Positions 16,620-25,674 of a stretch of DNA of 64,000 nucleotides are shown in pieces (position 1 is the stretch's first letter; every line of letters begins with the position of its first letter). A program made the position numbers and the translations under genes. This stretch comes from GCA-2746795 sp964643965 (GTDB lineage: Bacteria > Chloroflexota > Anaerolineae > Promineifilales > Promineifilaceae). A model generated the notes under the pieces. The model was not told the origin of the DNA. It saw only the letters and a program-made list of their open reading frames with translations, and ran no database searches. The stretch lies in contig CAZXVH010000009.1 in the NCBI GenBank assembly GCA_964643965.1, forward strand, positions 25,033 through 89,032, written 5' to 3'.

Positions 16620-16656
16620 TACAGTAAACAGTGGGCAGTGAACAGTGAGCAGTGGG
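16620..16656 (+). repeat. CAGTGAACAGTG-type intergenic microrepeat
   Basis: Tandem variants of ACAGTRARCAGTGRGC directly follow the stop codon of the oxoamine synthase gene. The same wording recurs in reverse after radA (44637-44703) and in direct orientation after sucD (53170-53195). Confidence 0.7.
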
Positions 16657-16790
16657 CCGGTGGCTTGGGGATGAGTGACCGGCTTTTTTATTTCAAGTGC
16701 GCCACCGATGAGTGATAACCGTTTACTGATAGTAGCGAGTGCGCCGGGTTGGCGACAGAGGTTTGGGTTAAACTGGCGCACGGTGATTAA

Positions 16791-18233
16791 ATGATGGATT
16801 CTTTTTCTGATAAATCTTCGCGACGGGAACGGCCGGTTCGCTCTGTGATGGGGTTAGGACTGGTGCTGGGCGGAACGGCCGTTTTGGGCGGTCTGGTGCT
16901 GGCTTTTGGCGGCCCCTTGGCCGGCGCGGCTTTACTGGCGGCGATCCTGGTGGGGCTGGTTGTGCTGCGCGATATTGAAATTGGCTTTTGGGGGGTGATC
17001 GCGGTGGTCTGCCTGCTGCCCTTTGCCACCCTGCCCATTGACATTGGCCTCACGCCCACGTTTTTGGATATGGCCTTGGGCGCGGTCTTCGCTATTTGGG
17101 CGCTGGCTTTGGTAACGGGGCGGCAGCGCACGGTGGTCACTTCGCCGCTGACCATCCCCCTGGGCGTCTTCATTTTGGTGGCTATATTTGCTTTTATTTT
17201 CGGCTTGAGTAATGGACCCCTGACGCCGACGCTGCTGCGCAAATTTGCCGAGTTGATCCTGAGTCTTACATTTGTTTTGGTCGTTATTGATTATTGCACC
17301 ACCTGGGAGCGGCTGGAGCGCCTGGTGAAGGTGTTGATTCTGGCCGGGGCGGCCGCCTCGGTATTGGCGGTTGGTTTGTGGCTGCTGCCAGAGAATACGA
17401 CGAACACAGCCTTAAACATGCTGACGCGCCTGGGTTATCCGGGCGGTTGGGTGATTCGTTACATTGAAGAAAACCCGGCCTTATCGGAACGAGCCATTGG
17501 CACGTCGGTGGACCCCAATGTGTTAGGCGGGCTGCTGTTGATGATTGGGGCGTTGGCCGGACCGCAGTTGGTATCGAAACGGCCGTTATTTCCCCGCTGG
17601 CTCACTTACCTCTCATTTGGCGTTATTTTATTGGGCCTTGTCCTTACTTTTTCACGCAGTGCCATGTTTGGCCTGGCGGTCGGCCTGGCTTTTATTGCCG
17701 TGCTGCGTTACCGGCGGCTGATCCCCTATATGGCAGTGACCGGGTTGTTGTTTCTGCTGCTGCCTTTCACCCAGGCGTATGTGTCCCGCTTTACGGAAGG
17801 TATTTTGGGGCAAGACCTGGCCACGCAAATGCGCTTTGGCGAGTATAAGGATGCTTTGACTTTGATTCAGCGCTACCCGGTGTTTGGCGTGGGTTTTGCC
17901 GGTACGCCGGATATTGATATTTACCTGGGCGTGGCGAATGTTTATTTTACGATGGCAGAAGTGATGGGATTGGTGGGCTTGGTCGCCTTTTTTGCGGTGA
18001 TTATCACCGTGTTTGTCTATGCCTATTTTAATCGAGCCTTATTTAAAGCCCGGCCACACCAGGACAGTGTATGGCTTGGTTTACATGCGGCGTTGGTGGG
18101 GGCATTGGCCGCCGGTTTTTTTGATCATTATCTGTTCAACATGGAATTCCACCATGCAGTGACGGCCTTTTGGCTGATCGTGGGTCTGGCGGTGGCGGCT
18201 ACGCGGCTTGGGGCGATAAAGATTGAGGATTGA
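16791..18233 (+). CDS. O-antigen ligase / Wzy-like polytopic membrane protein
   Basis: 480 residues with about a dozen hydrophobic helices after a short basic cytoplasmic start. The family signal is in the second half: the long periplasmic-side loop with RAIGTSVDPNVLGGLLL, LTFSRSAMFGLAVGLAF, and later IQRYPVFGVGFAGTPD. This layout fits the O-antigen ligase/polymerase superfamily (PF04932), which polymerises or transfers lipid-linked glycans outside the membrane. In a cell without visible LPS genes it would more likely act on exopolysaccharide or a glycoprotein glycan. It lies 8-25 kb from the surface operon and is not part of it. Two ATG codons lie in tandem; GGTGA precedes the first. Confidence 0.82.
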   Translation: MMDSFSDKSSRRERPVRSVMGLGLVLGGTAVLGGLVLAFGGPLAGAALLAAILVGLVVLRDIEIGFWGVIAVVCLLPFATLPIDIGLTPTFLDMALGAVFAIWALALVTGRQRTVVTSPLTIPLGVFILVAIFAFIFGLSNGPLTPTLLRKFAELILSLTFVLVVIDYCTTWERLERLVKVLILAGAAASVLAVGLWLLPENTTNTALNMLTRLGYPGGWVIRYIEENPALSERAIGTSVDPNVLGGLLLMIGALAGPQLVSKRPLFPRWLTYLSFGVILLGLVLTFSRSAMFGLAVGLAFIAVLRYRRLIPYMAVTGLLFLLLPFTQAYVSRFTEGILGQDLATQMRFGEYKDALTLIQRYPVFGVGFAGTPDIDIYLGVANVYFTMAEVMGLVGLVAFFAVIITVFVYAYFNRALFKARPHQDSVWLGLHAALVGALAAGFFDHYLFNMEFHHAVTAFWLIVGLAVAATRLGAIKIED

Positions 18234-18273
18234 GCAGTGGGAGTGGGGAGTGGGGAGTACCGTTTACGGTAAA
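18234..18273 (+). repeat. GAGTGGGGAG / GTTTACGGTAAAC microrepeat in convergent gap
   Basis: The 47-bp gap between convergent genes holds repeated AGTGGGGAG units and the small inverted repeat GTTTACGGTAAAC. Both wordings recur at the ends of other genes in the window. Confidence 0.55.
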
Positions 18274-18280
18274 CAGTTCA

Positions 18281-20863
18281 CTAGTTGCAGCCAAAATCAG
18301 AGACGAACAGCTCCTTTTCGGCCGTTTGCCCATCCCCCGATACAACCTTGCCCATGCCGATGACGGGGTCGCCAGCCAGATTATTGACCTCAAAGCCGAA
18401 TCCTTCTGACAGTGGCCCGGCCATCTTTTTATTGTTCCAGTAGTAGGTATAACGGCCGTTTCCCCCCTGGCCGTGCATGTAAACCGTGCGATACGAAACG
18501 CCCCCTTCACAACGATAACCGGGCAGTGGATAGAGATCAAGCCGCAAGCGGGGGCAGGCGCTCCCTGCGCAATTTTCCTGGGCAGCTTCGTTGTTGGCAG
18601 CGGCCGGTACCTGAGGCAGCGCGTCAAAATCGCCCGTCCAGGCCAGCCGTTCCCCAAAGACAAAACCGGCGACCGCTTCCTGGTTGAGTACATAGAACCA
18701 GTTGCCCGTTAAAGAGCGTCCCAGCACCGTGACCTCGTCGCCGGTTTCCAGGATGGCCCGTTCAGTGGCGCTGGTATCTGGCAGGGCGAAGATGCTGGAG
18801 GGCAGCAGTGCAGTTGCTACCGATGATTGCTTGTCTGCTCTTGTGGCCACCGTCGTCATGGTTAGCTCTCTGGTTGATTGAGGCAGGGGAGTGAGAGAAG
18901 GTTTAGTGGTGGGCAGTACGAGGCGATTATTTCGCGTCGGTTGGCTGGTGGGCTTTTTAGTAGGCGTCGCGGTTGGCGGGAGTGAGGTGGGTGACTGGCT
19001 GGGGGCAGCGGCGGCAAAGAGGGTAGAACGGCCGTTTTCCGCTTTTGGCCCGCTTCCCAACAACAGCAAGAACCCGATTAACAGGCAAAAACCTACCGCC
19101 CAATACCAGCGCGGCCGTTTTTTAGCCTCTGCTTGTTTGGCGGAAGAAAGCGAAATGGGGCGTTGATCCTGATTTGCCCCATTTTGTTTTACCCGGATTT
19201 CAGATTGAGACAGTCGCGGATTTTTTGCCAGAATCAACTGTGTGTTTTCGTTATCCACCCATACGCGGGGGATGTGTCTGGCGCTGCTTGTCTGGTTGGC
19301 GTCTGAATGGGTGCGCTCTTTGATGTAATGGTACATCTCTTGCAGGGTGATGTCGTCACTGTTGTCGCGGTCAGTTACGCCATTTTGTAACCCATCCACA
19401 AAATACTCAGAAAAGCGAGAAACGCCTGGTTGCCCACTGACGCCGTTGCCCTGCCATACGTAATGGATGGAATCGCTGGCGCTGAGGATAAAACGAGCTC
19501 GGCCGTTTCGACTGAACATAGCCCCGGTATTGATCGCTTTGCCCACTACGCCCGGTACATGATGGGTGGGATGCTTGTCTGAGAGTAGCACCTTGCTAAA
19601 AAAGCAGTCGAGTATCAAAAGCTGCTTTTGAGCGTGGCTGTTGTCCATTTCGTCAGCCAAAAAGACGCCGGAGACGCTGGTGGCGCGTAAAAGATTGTGG
19701 TCTGTGGTGCGGGCAGCAAAGTACATCTGGCCTTTGCTGTCTACGGCTATGTGGCCGGAAAAATAGAGCAGCAGCAGATCATCCGCCTTTTTCTCGGCAA
19801 AGAAACGGGAGATGATACGCCGCAGCTCTTCGCCAGATTCATTGATGGCGCAAACAACTTCATCGTACCCACCAATGCCAGGATCATGGAGTAAGTCGGC
19901 CAATTGGTTGATATTGGCCGTGGGCGCTGCTAGTTGAGAAAGCAGATCGTCTTCATACTGGTCTGTGTGAATGATGAGGGCAAATTGGCGGCTTTGGGGA
20001 ACGGCCGTTTGCCCCCCATTTACGACTGTTTGTGAATCCTCTTTGTTTTCTCCGGCCAAAATTTGCAGACAGTTCGCTAACTCAACGGCCGTTTGATACC
20101 GATCCTGGACTTCTTTTGCCATCGCTTTTGTGATAATTTCCTGGCTGCCCGCTGGTAAATCTGGCTGCATTGCCTGAATGCTGGGGATGGGTTCAAAAAT
20201 ATGTTTAACGGCAAGGCCGATAGGCGTATTGGTTTGGAAAGGGTGCTGCCCGGCCAGCATTTCAAAGAGGATGACGCCCAGAGAATAGATGTCGGAACGG
20301 CCGTTCAAAGCCATCTGCCCTTGGATTTGTTCCGGACTCATATAGGCCGGCGTCCCCACCGCCCCTCCCGTTTCCGTCAGCTTGGTATGGGCAAATGTAA
20401 ACGTAGCCGTGCCAAAATCAGAGATAAACGGCTCATTTCGTTGGTCAAACAAAATATTGCTGGGCTTCAAGTCTCGATGCACTACCCCTTTTTCATGCAC
20501 CTCATCCAGCGCCGGCGCCAGATGAGCCAGCAGGCGGCTGGCCTCTTGAATAGAAAGGGGTCCCTGAATAAGCCTATCGGCCAAAGAACCGCCTGCCATA
20601 AAACGCATCACCAAAAACGGCAGCCCATCTTGTTCCCCAAAATCATACACCGGTACAATCGCCGGATGATCCAGAGAAGCTACAATCTTCGCTTCTCTAT
20701 CAAAGCGGCGGCGCAAATTGCCACGATTCAGCAGTTCTTGTGGGAGCAGCTTCACCGCCACATCTCGATCAAAATGCGGATCATGCGCCAAATAAACCGT
20801 AGACATGCCGCCCCGGCCTAATTCCGCTTTAATTTGGTATCGACCAATCTTATCTGGTAACAT
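18281..20863 (-). CDS. Ser/Thr protein kinase fused to a caspase-like domain, membrane anchor and SH3-like module
   Basis: 860 residues. Residues 1-270 form a complete Hanks-type kinase: glycine loop GRGGMSTV, Lys38 in VAVKLL, HRDLKPSN at 129-136, DFG at 149-151, and GTPAYMSPEQI. From about 292 to 540 a caspase/metacaspase-like (peptidase C14) fold follows, with candidate catalytic His371 in YFSGHI and Cys420 in LLILDC. Then come a lone transmembrane helix (586-603), a Ser/Thr/Pro-rich stretch, and an SH3-like segment around 695-745 (TGDEVTVLGRSLTGNWFYVL), with a Cys-containing unknown C-terminal domain outside the membrane. This arrangement suggests a receptor that links an external cue to phosphorylation and proteolysis in the cytoplasm. 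The ATG is used because the codon before it is TTG; there is no ribosome binding site. Confidence 0.88.
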   Translation of the reverse strand: MLPDKIGRYQIKAELGRGGMSTVYLAHDPHFDRDVAVKLLPQELLNRGNLRRRFDREAKIVASLDHPAIVPVYDFGEQDGLPFLVMRFMAGGSLADRLIQGPLSIQEASRLLAHLAPALDEVHEKGVVHRDLKPSNILFDQRNEPFISDFGTATFTFAHTKLTETGGAVGTPAYMSPEQIQGQMALNGRSDIYSLGVILFEMLAGQHPFQTNTPIGLAVKHIFEPIPSIQAMQPDLPAGSQEIITKAMAKEVQDRYQTAVELANCLQILAGENKEDSQTVVNGGQTAVPQSRQFALIIHTDQYEDDLLSQLAAPTANINQLADLLHDPGIGGYDEVVCAINESGEELRRIISRFFAEKKADDLLLLYFSGHIAVDSKGQMYFAARTTDHNLLRATSVSGVFLADEMDNSHAQKQLLILDCFFSKVLLSDKHPTHHVPGVVGKAINTGAMFSRNGRARFILSASDSIHYVWQGNGVSGQPGVSRFSEYFVDGLQNGVTDRDNSDDITLQEMYHYIKERTHSDANQTSSARHIPRVWVDNENTQLILAKNPRLSQSEIRVKQNGANQDQRPISLSSAKQAEAKKRPRWYWAVGFCLLIGFLLLLGSGPKAENGRSTLFAAAAPSQSPTSLPPTATPTKKPTSQPTRNNRLVLPTTKPSLTPLPQSTRELTMTTVATRADKQSSVATALLPSSIFALPDTSATERAILETGDEVTVLGRSLTGNWFYVLNQEAVAGFVFGERLAWTGDFDALPQVPAAANNEAAQENCAGSACPRLRLDLYPLPGYRCEGGVSYRTVYMHGQGGNGRYTYYWNNKKMAGPLSEGFGFEVNNLAGDPVIGMGKVVSGDGQTAEKELFVSDFGCN

Positions 20864-20870
20864 CAATTTG

Positions 20871-20898
20871 ATTATAAATTGACAAGAAGGGTGAACAA
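20871..20898 (-). promoter_or_regulatory. Promoter abutting the kinase-caspase start codon (probable leaderless mRNA)
   Basis: On the minus strand TTGTTC and TATAAT are 16 bp apart, and the -10 ends only seven bases before the ATG. Transcription would therefore start at or next to the start codon, which fits the missing Shine-Dalgarno sequence. Confidence 0.55.
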
Positions 20899-21033
20899 GG
20901 TATTATTCGCGGTTCTTTCACGGAAAATCAGTAGGACTTAGTTCCTATTTATTGACGAAAAAATCTGTTAAAACCTTCCCTTTTAGCCTACTTTATGTTA
21001 CCTTGTGACTATATCTCATCTGAGTACAACCTC

Positions 21034-21042
21034 TGCTATAAT
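21034..21042 (+). promoter_or_regulatory. Extended -10 promoter for the LysM lipoprotein
   Basis: TGCTATAAT is a perfect extended -10 (TGnTATAAT); the -35 region is weak. It lies about 160 bp before the start codon, so the transcript would carry a long leader. Confidence 0.55.
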
Positions 21043-21080
21043 AGAGTGCGTTGGCCATTCAGACACAAGGGCGTCGTGAT

Positions 21081-21184
21081 GGCTTCAGCCTCCAATCCCG
21101 CTGGAGCCTTTATGATAACCCAAATGGCTAAGTGAAAAACACTCGCTTAGCGCCACAGGAATGCAAGTGTAGGCCTGGCAGAAA
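21081..21184 (+). promoter_or_regulatory. Structured 5' leader of unknown class
   Basis: Between the promoter and the AGGAGG site the leader can fold into GGCTTCAGC/GCTGGAGCC (9 bp, one G-U), a bulged GCTA-AGTG/CACT...TAGC hairpin at 21127-21151, and CAGG/CCTG pairing just before the ribosome binding site. I could not match it to a known riboswitch consensus. Confidence 0.4.
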
Positions 21185-21198
21185 TATGAGGAGGCTTC

Positions 21199-21603
21199 AT
21201 GCGGAACATCATTATTATTTCATTTTTATTATTGAGCGTCTTTTTAGCAGCTTGCAGCAATACTCCGTCCCTATCATTGCCTATGGGGGAGGATGGGGCA
21301 GTGGTCGTTGAAGGCCAACCCACTTCTCAGCCGCCACGGGTCGAAGCCACGCCCACGCCGCCGCTGCCGCCCACCTTTACCCCCATGGCTATGGCGCACC
21401 AGGGGCATTTATACCTGCTGCCAGTTTCCGGGGCAGATGGCTCCATTCAATATGCCCATGTCGTCAGGGCCGGCGATACCCTGGCTGGCGTATGCCAGAT
21501 GTATGGGGTTTCGCTTCAGGATGTCATGCTGATCAATGACATCGAGGATGCTAACCATATCGAGGTCGGGGACTACATCATTATTCCTGTAGCTGGTGGC
21601 TAA
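21199..21603 (+). CDS. LysM-domain lipoprotein
   Basis: 134 residues. The signal peptide MRNIIIISFLLLSVF ends in the lipobox LAAC, so the mature protein is anchored by a lipidated Cys. A Pro/Thr-rich spacer follows (about residues 38-62), then one LysM domain in the C-terminal third: the YAHVVRAGDTLAGVCQMYGV start, an LQDVMLIND centre and a VGDYIIIPV end. LysM binds N-acetylglucosamine-containing glycans such as peptidoglycan, so a wall-associated role is likely. AGGAGG stands seven bases before the ATG. The gene is monocistronic between its own promoter and a terminator. Confidence 0.88.
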   Translation: MRNIIIISFLLLSVFLAACSNTPSLSLPMGEDGAVVVEGQPTSQPPRVEATPTPPLPPTFTPMAMAHQGHLYLLPVSGADGSIQYAHVVRAGDTLAGVCQMYGVSLQDVMLINDIEDANHIEVGDYIIIPVAGG

Positions 21604-21637
21604 CTGGCACAGTAACGCCGCTAAAACTTTAAAACAA

Positions 21638-21668
21638 AAAAAGCCCATCTGGAAAAGATGGGCTTTTT
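21638..21668. terminator. Bidirectional intrinsic terminator
   Basis: AAAAAGCCCATCT and AGATGGGCTTTTT form a perfect 13-bp stem around a 5-base loop, with A-runs and T-runs on both sides. It can end the LysM gene from the left and clpC from the right. Confidence 0.92.
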
Positions 21669-21782
21669 GATTAAGATAAATGACCCTGTCTTAGGCCATT
21701 CCAAAAATAATTGTCCAGATAAATGGGATGGCTTAAAGGCTTTCCACTATATCAAATGGATGATTTATTTCTTAGGAAAGCC

Positions 21783-24290
21783 TTAGACGGTGGGCATTGC
21801 TTCTTCTATCAGATCAACCTCAGCCATTGATTCAGTATGTTTGAGGACAATGGCGTCGTCTTCCACATCGATCAGTACGATTTGACCGTGATCAAATTCT
21901 CCAGATAACACAGCATCGGATAATTTATCTTCCACCTCAGTTTGGATCAGGCGGCGTAACGGCCGTGCGCCAAACTCCGGATCGTAGCCATGCTTACCCA
22001 ACCAATCACGGGCGGCTTCTGTCGCTTCGATCATCAATTCGTGGTCTACCAACCGTTCATTCACTTCTATCAGAATGAAATCAACGATTTTGCGAATATC
22101 CAGTTGAGACAATTGGCGGAACACAATGATGCTGTCAACACGATTGATAAATTCAGGGCGGAACTGTCGTTTCAATTCCTCCATCAGTTTTTTACGCATT
22201 TCTGAGTATTGGACCTGCTCTTCCTCTGATTCATCTTGTTGGAAGGCGAAACCCATATTCGGACCGCGCTTAATCGTATCGGCGCCCACATTGGAGGTCA
22301 TGATAATCATGGCGTTGCGGAAATTGACTTTCTGCCCTTTAGCGTCAGAGAGATGCCCTTCTTCCATAATTTGCAGCAGCAAATTAAACGTTTCCGGGTG
22401 CGCTTTTTCAATTTCATCAAACACCACGATGGAATAAGGCCGCCGTCGTACCGCTTCTGTTAGTTGGCCGGCGTCTTCATAACCCACATAACCGGGTGGC
22501 GAGCCCACCAGACGCGCTACATTATGTCTTTCCATGAATTCAGACATGTCTAATTGAACCAGGGCCTCTTCGCTGCCAAACAAGAAATTGGCCAACGCTT
22601 TGGTTAATTCCGTTTTACCGACACCAGTAGGCCCCAGTAAAATGAAGGAGCCAATGGGGCGGCGGGGATCTTTTAGACCGGCGCGAGCGCGGCGCACGGC
22701 TTTGGAGATGGCTTCGATGGCTTCCTCCTGGCCCACAATGTGCTTGCGTAATTCTTCTTCCATACGCAGCAGCCTGGCGGATTCTTCTTCTGTAAATTGA
22801 TAAACGGGTATACCGGTCCACATGGAAAGCACTTCAGCGATGTCTTCGGCGGTGACGTTGACGCCAGCGCTGGAAGTGGAGTTGATGCGCATCTGGTCGA
22901 GGTGCTGCTGCACATCTATTTCCCGTTTGTTCCACTGGGTCACTTCTTCAAACAAGCCTTTTTCCTGGGCGAAGTCGCGTTCCTCACGAATATTGCGTAG
23001 TTCTTCGTAGGCGTCTTCGATGTCGGCCGGCTGGGGCATTCGGTACATGCGTACTCGTGAGGCGCTTTCGTCAATCAGGTCAATCGCTTTGTCCGGCAAA
23101 AAACGCTCCGTGACGTAACGGGTGGAGAGATTAACGGCCGCTTCAATGGCTTCTTCAGTGATCGTAAGATTATGATGTGACTCGTAAGCGCCTTTGATGC
23201 CTCTGAGGATTTGAATGGTCTCTTCTGAACTCGGTTCATCCACGCGCACGGGTTGGAAGCGGCGTTCCAGGGCGGCGTCGCTTTCAATGTATTTGCGATA
23301 TTCGTCAAGGGTGGTGGCGCCAATACATTGCAGTTCACCACGCGCCAGCGAGGGTTTGAGAATGTTGGCGGCGTCTACCGAACTACCAGCAGAACCGGCG
23401 CCCACGAGCATATGGACTTCATCAATAAACAAGATGGAATCACTGGATTTGAGTTCGTCGATTACCCGCTTGAGGCGTTCTTCAAACTGGCCCCGGTACA
23501 TCGTGCCGGCCACCAGGCTGCCCACATCCAATTGTAAGACGCGCTTGCCATGCAAAATTTCAGGCACACGGCCGGCAACCACGCGCTGCGCCAGACCTTC
23601 AACAATCGCTGTTTTGCCGACGCCAGGTTCTCCAATGAGAGCCGGGTTGTTTTTGGTACGACGAGCTAAAATTTGAATGACACGCTCGATTTCAGTTTGG
23701 CGACCAATGACCGGATCTAGTTTGCCTTCTTCTGCCAGGGCAGTGAGATCTGTAGCTAACTGATCCATCATGGGTGTTTTGCTTTTTTCTTTTTTACTGC
23801 TGCGGGTAGTGGCAGATGGCCCTTCAACGGCCGTTACCGGGCTTTCTTTGAGCATGCGTTTGGTCTGCCGCCGGATTTGCTCGGCGCTGATGCCAAATTT
23901 GCGCAGTACATCAATGGCGACCCCTTCATTTTGTCGGGCCATACCCAGCAGCAGATGTTCCGTGCTGATGTAGTGCTGGCCCATTCTGCGGGCTTCTTCA
24001 ACCGCTAATTCAAGCAGACGTTTTGTGCTTGGTGAGAGTTCTGTTTTGGTGAAGGGGGTACGGGTGGTGGGATTGCTGGATAAGCGTTCAACCATTGCTT
24101 GGACGCGAACCACATCCAGGCCCAATTCCCGCAGAACGCGGCCAGCGACGCCACCTTCTTCTCGCAATAAGCCAATCAACACATGTTCGCTGCCGATATA
24201 GCTATGGTTTAATCGTTCTGCTTCTTCTTGCGCCAAACTCAACACGCGGCGAGCGCGTTGAGTAAATCGTTCCCAATTCTTTGAGTTCAC
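21783..24290 (-). CDS. clpC: ATP-dependent Clp protease ATP-binding subunit ClpC
   Basis: 835 residues. The order is two N-terminal Clp repeats (NHSYIGSEHVLIGLL and QHYISTEHLLLGMAR), a first AAA+ module with GEPGVGKTA and the pore loop YRGQFEERL, a middle coiled domain, and a second AAA+ module with GPTGVGKTE and IVVFDEIEKAH. All catalytic motifs are intact, unlike the paralogue at the left edge of the window. ClpC unfolds substrates and feeds them to ClpP. Translation starts at GTG, preceded by GAGGT at 8 bp. The gene for S1 ends 42 bp upstream on the same strand, so the two may be co-transcribed. No ctsR or mcsAB is present. Confidence 0.95.
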   Translation of the reverse strand: MNSKNWERFTQRARRVLSLAQEEAERLNHSYIGSEHVLIGLLREEGGVAGRVLRELGLDVVRVQAMVERLSSNPTTRTPFTKTELSPSTKRLLELAVEEARRMGQHYISTEHLLLGMARQNEGVAIDVLRKFGISAEQIRRQTKRMLKESPVTAVEGPSATTRSSKKEKSKTPMMDQLATDLTALAEEGKLDPVIGRQTEIERVIQILARRTKNNPALIGEPGVGKTAIVEGLAQRVVAGRVPEILHGKRVLQLDVGSLVAGTMYRGQFEERLKRVIDELKSSDSILFIDEVHMLVGAGSAGSSVDAANILKPSLARGELQCIGATTLDEYRKYIESDAALERRFQPVRVDEPSSEETIQILRGIKGAYESHHNLTITEEAIEAAVNLSTRYVTERFLPDKAIDLIDESASRVRMYRMPQPADIEDAYEELRNIREERDFAQEKGLFEEVTQWNKREIDVQQHLDQMRINSTSSAGVNVTAEDIAEVLSMWTGIPVYQFTEEESARLLRMEEELRKHIVGQEEAIEAISKAVRRARAGLKDPRRPIGSFILLGPTGVGKTELTKALANFLFGSEEALVQLDMSEFMERHNVARLVGSPPGYVGYEDAGQLTEAVRRRPYSIVVFDEIEKAHPETFNLLLQIMEEGHLSDAKGQKVNFRNAMIIMTSNVGADTIKRGPNMGFAFQQDESEEEQVQYSEMRKKLMEELKRQFRPEFINRVDSIIVFRQLSQLDIRKIVDFILIEVNERLVDHELMIEATEAARDWLGKHGYDPEFGARPLRRLIQTEVEDKLSDAVLSGEFDHGQIVLIDVEDDAIVLKHTESMAEVDLIEEAMPTV

Positions 24291-24332
24291 TGGTTTTTAC
24301 CTCGGGTGTGCTGAAGACGGTCAAACCTTGAC

Positions 24333-25472
24333 CTATGAAGCATTTAGCATTTCGAGGTCAGCTTCCATGAATTTGTCGGAGGTGACTTGCTTCATGCTTA
24401 GGCCCAGCTGCCGTTGTTCAGGATCTACACGAATAATACGAACGGTGACATCTTGACCAGGTTTTACTACCTGATTTGGATGTTCAATATGATCGTCTGA
24501 AAGTTCAGAAATATGAATGAGTCCTTCTAACTCATAATCATCTTGCAGTCTGGCAAAGGCGCCAAAATTTGTTAATTTGGTAATTTTAGCGTTCATTAAT
24601 TGCCCGACCTGATATTGCTCTGCCACAAAAGTCCAGGGGTCTGGCTCCAGTCGTTTCATACTTAAGGCCAAACGCTGTTTACTTTCATCTATTTTTAACA
24701 CATAAACGGATACTTGGTCATTTACTTTGAGCTTTTCTGCTGGATTGTTAATGCGCTTCCAACTTAATTCTGATAAATGAATCAGCCCTTCTATGCCGCC
24801 AATATCCACAAAGGCGCCAAAACTTGCTAGATTGACGACTATCCCTTCACAGATATCGCCTTCTGTCAACGTATGCAGCAGTTCTTCGCGCTTTGCCTGT
24901 CGGACATCTTGTTCCGCAGATCGCTCTGAGAGGATGAGGCGATTTCGTTCTCGATCTACTTCGATGACTTTTGTGCTGATGTCTTTGCCCACGCCGTATG
25001 CTTGAGAACCGGCGGCTCGATTTTGTACCAGCTGCGAGTTAGGGATGAATCCTCGAATTTGACCGAAGGCTAAAAGAACACCCCCTCGATTTGTGCCAAC
25101 CATTTTCCCGGTAAATACTTCTTGGGATGCCATGAGTTTTTCTGCATCTAACCAATCTTGTTCTGCAGCTGCTTTTGCGTAGGATAGGATTGTGTTCCCA
25201 TTGGCGTCTTCCGGGTCTACCACGAAGACAGGAATTTCTTCGCCGACAGCCAGGCTTTCTCGGGTGTCATCATCCAGCGAATCCACTTCTCGACTGGCGA
25301 TGATGCCTTCTGATTTTGAACCGATGTCAACGATGATCTCGTTGTTGCGGATGGCAACGATATATCCGTGACGAATTTCGCCCGCTTGTGGAAGATTGAA
25401 ATCTTCGTTTAATAAAAAGTCCATGGGGTGCCCTTGCGCACCACTCCCCGATCCTGTTGAATTGCTTGCCAA
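24333..25472 (-). CDS. rpsA: Ribosomal protein S1 homologue (four S1 domains)
   Basis: 379 residues with four S1 RNA-binding domains, at about 33-98, 117-185, 205-273 and 290-360. The last two are the most canonical (GIVVNLASFGAFVDIGGIEG and AKITKLTNFGAFARL). The four-domain form is common outside Proteobacteria, where E. coli S1 has six. It helps the 30S subunit bind structured or weakly Shine-Dalgarno mRNAs, which matters in a genome where several genes show no such site. The start is uncertain: the given end is a TTG with GAGAGG upstream, and an ATG at 25424 (MDFLLNEDFN) is equally plausible and would remove a Ser/Gly-rich extension. Confidence 0.9.
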   Translation of the reverse strand: MASNSTGSGSGAQGHPMDFLLNEDFNLPQAGEIRHGYIVAIRNNEIIVDIGSKSEGIIASREVDSLDDDTRESLAVGEEIPVFVVDPEDANGNTILSYAKAAAEQDWLDAEKLMASQEVFTGKMVGTNRGGVLLAFGQIRGFIPNSQLVQNRAAGSQAYGVGKDISTKVIEVDRERNRLILSERSAEQDVRQAKREELLHTLTEGDICEGIVVNLASFGAFVDIGGIEGLIHLSELSWKRINNPAEKLKVNDQVSVYVLKIDESKQRLALSMKRLEPDPWTFVAEQYQVGQLMNAKITKLTNFGAFARLQDDYELEGLIHISELSDDHIEHPNQVVKPGQDVTVRIIRVDPEQRQLGLSMKQVTSDKFMEADLEMLNAS

Positions 25473-25518
25473 AATAGTCTGCCTCTCACATTTACCGATT
25501 CCTCGGAATTTTTCTTTG

Positions 25519-25546
25519 ATTATACTGGGTTTGGTATGAATGGCAA
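25519..25546 (-). promoter_or_regulatory. Promoter for the S1-clpC unit
   Basis: TTGCCA and a perfect TATAAT on the minus strand, 16 bp apart, about 47 bp before the TTG start of S1. The palindrome CTCTCGAGAG lies just upstream, near 25553. Confidence 0.65.
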
Positions 25547-25674
25547 TAAGCGCTCTCGAGAGTTTAGCATACGTTTGAAAGTTGGTATTGGGCAGCTATT
25601 TTATGACCAGGGATAGCAGAGGGTTGAAGCGTGGCAGATTGGCTCAATCTGGCTGAGTTTTATATGCACGGACT

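Noticed and set aside
21060..21190. c-di-GMP or c-di-AMP riboswitch before the LysM lipoprotein
   Set aside because: Stems exist but I could not align the conserved core of either class; reported only as an unclassified leader.
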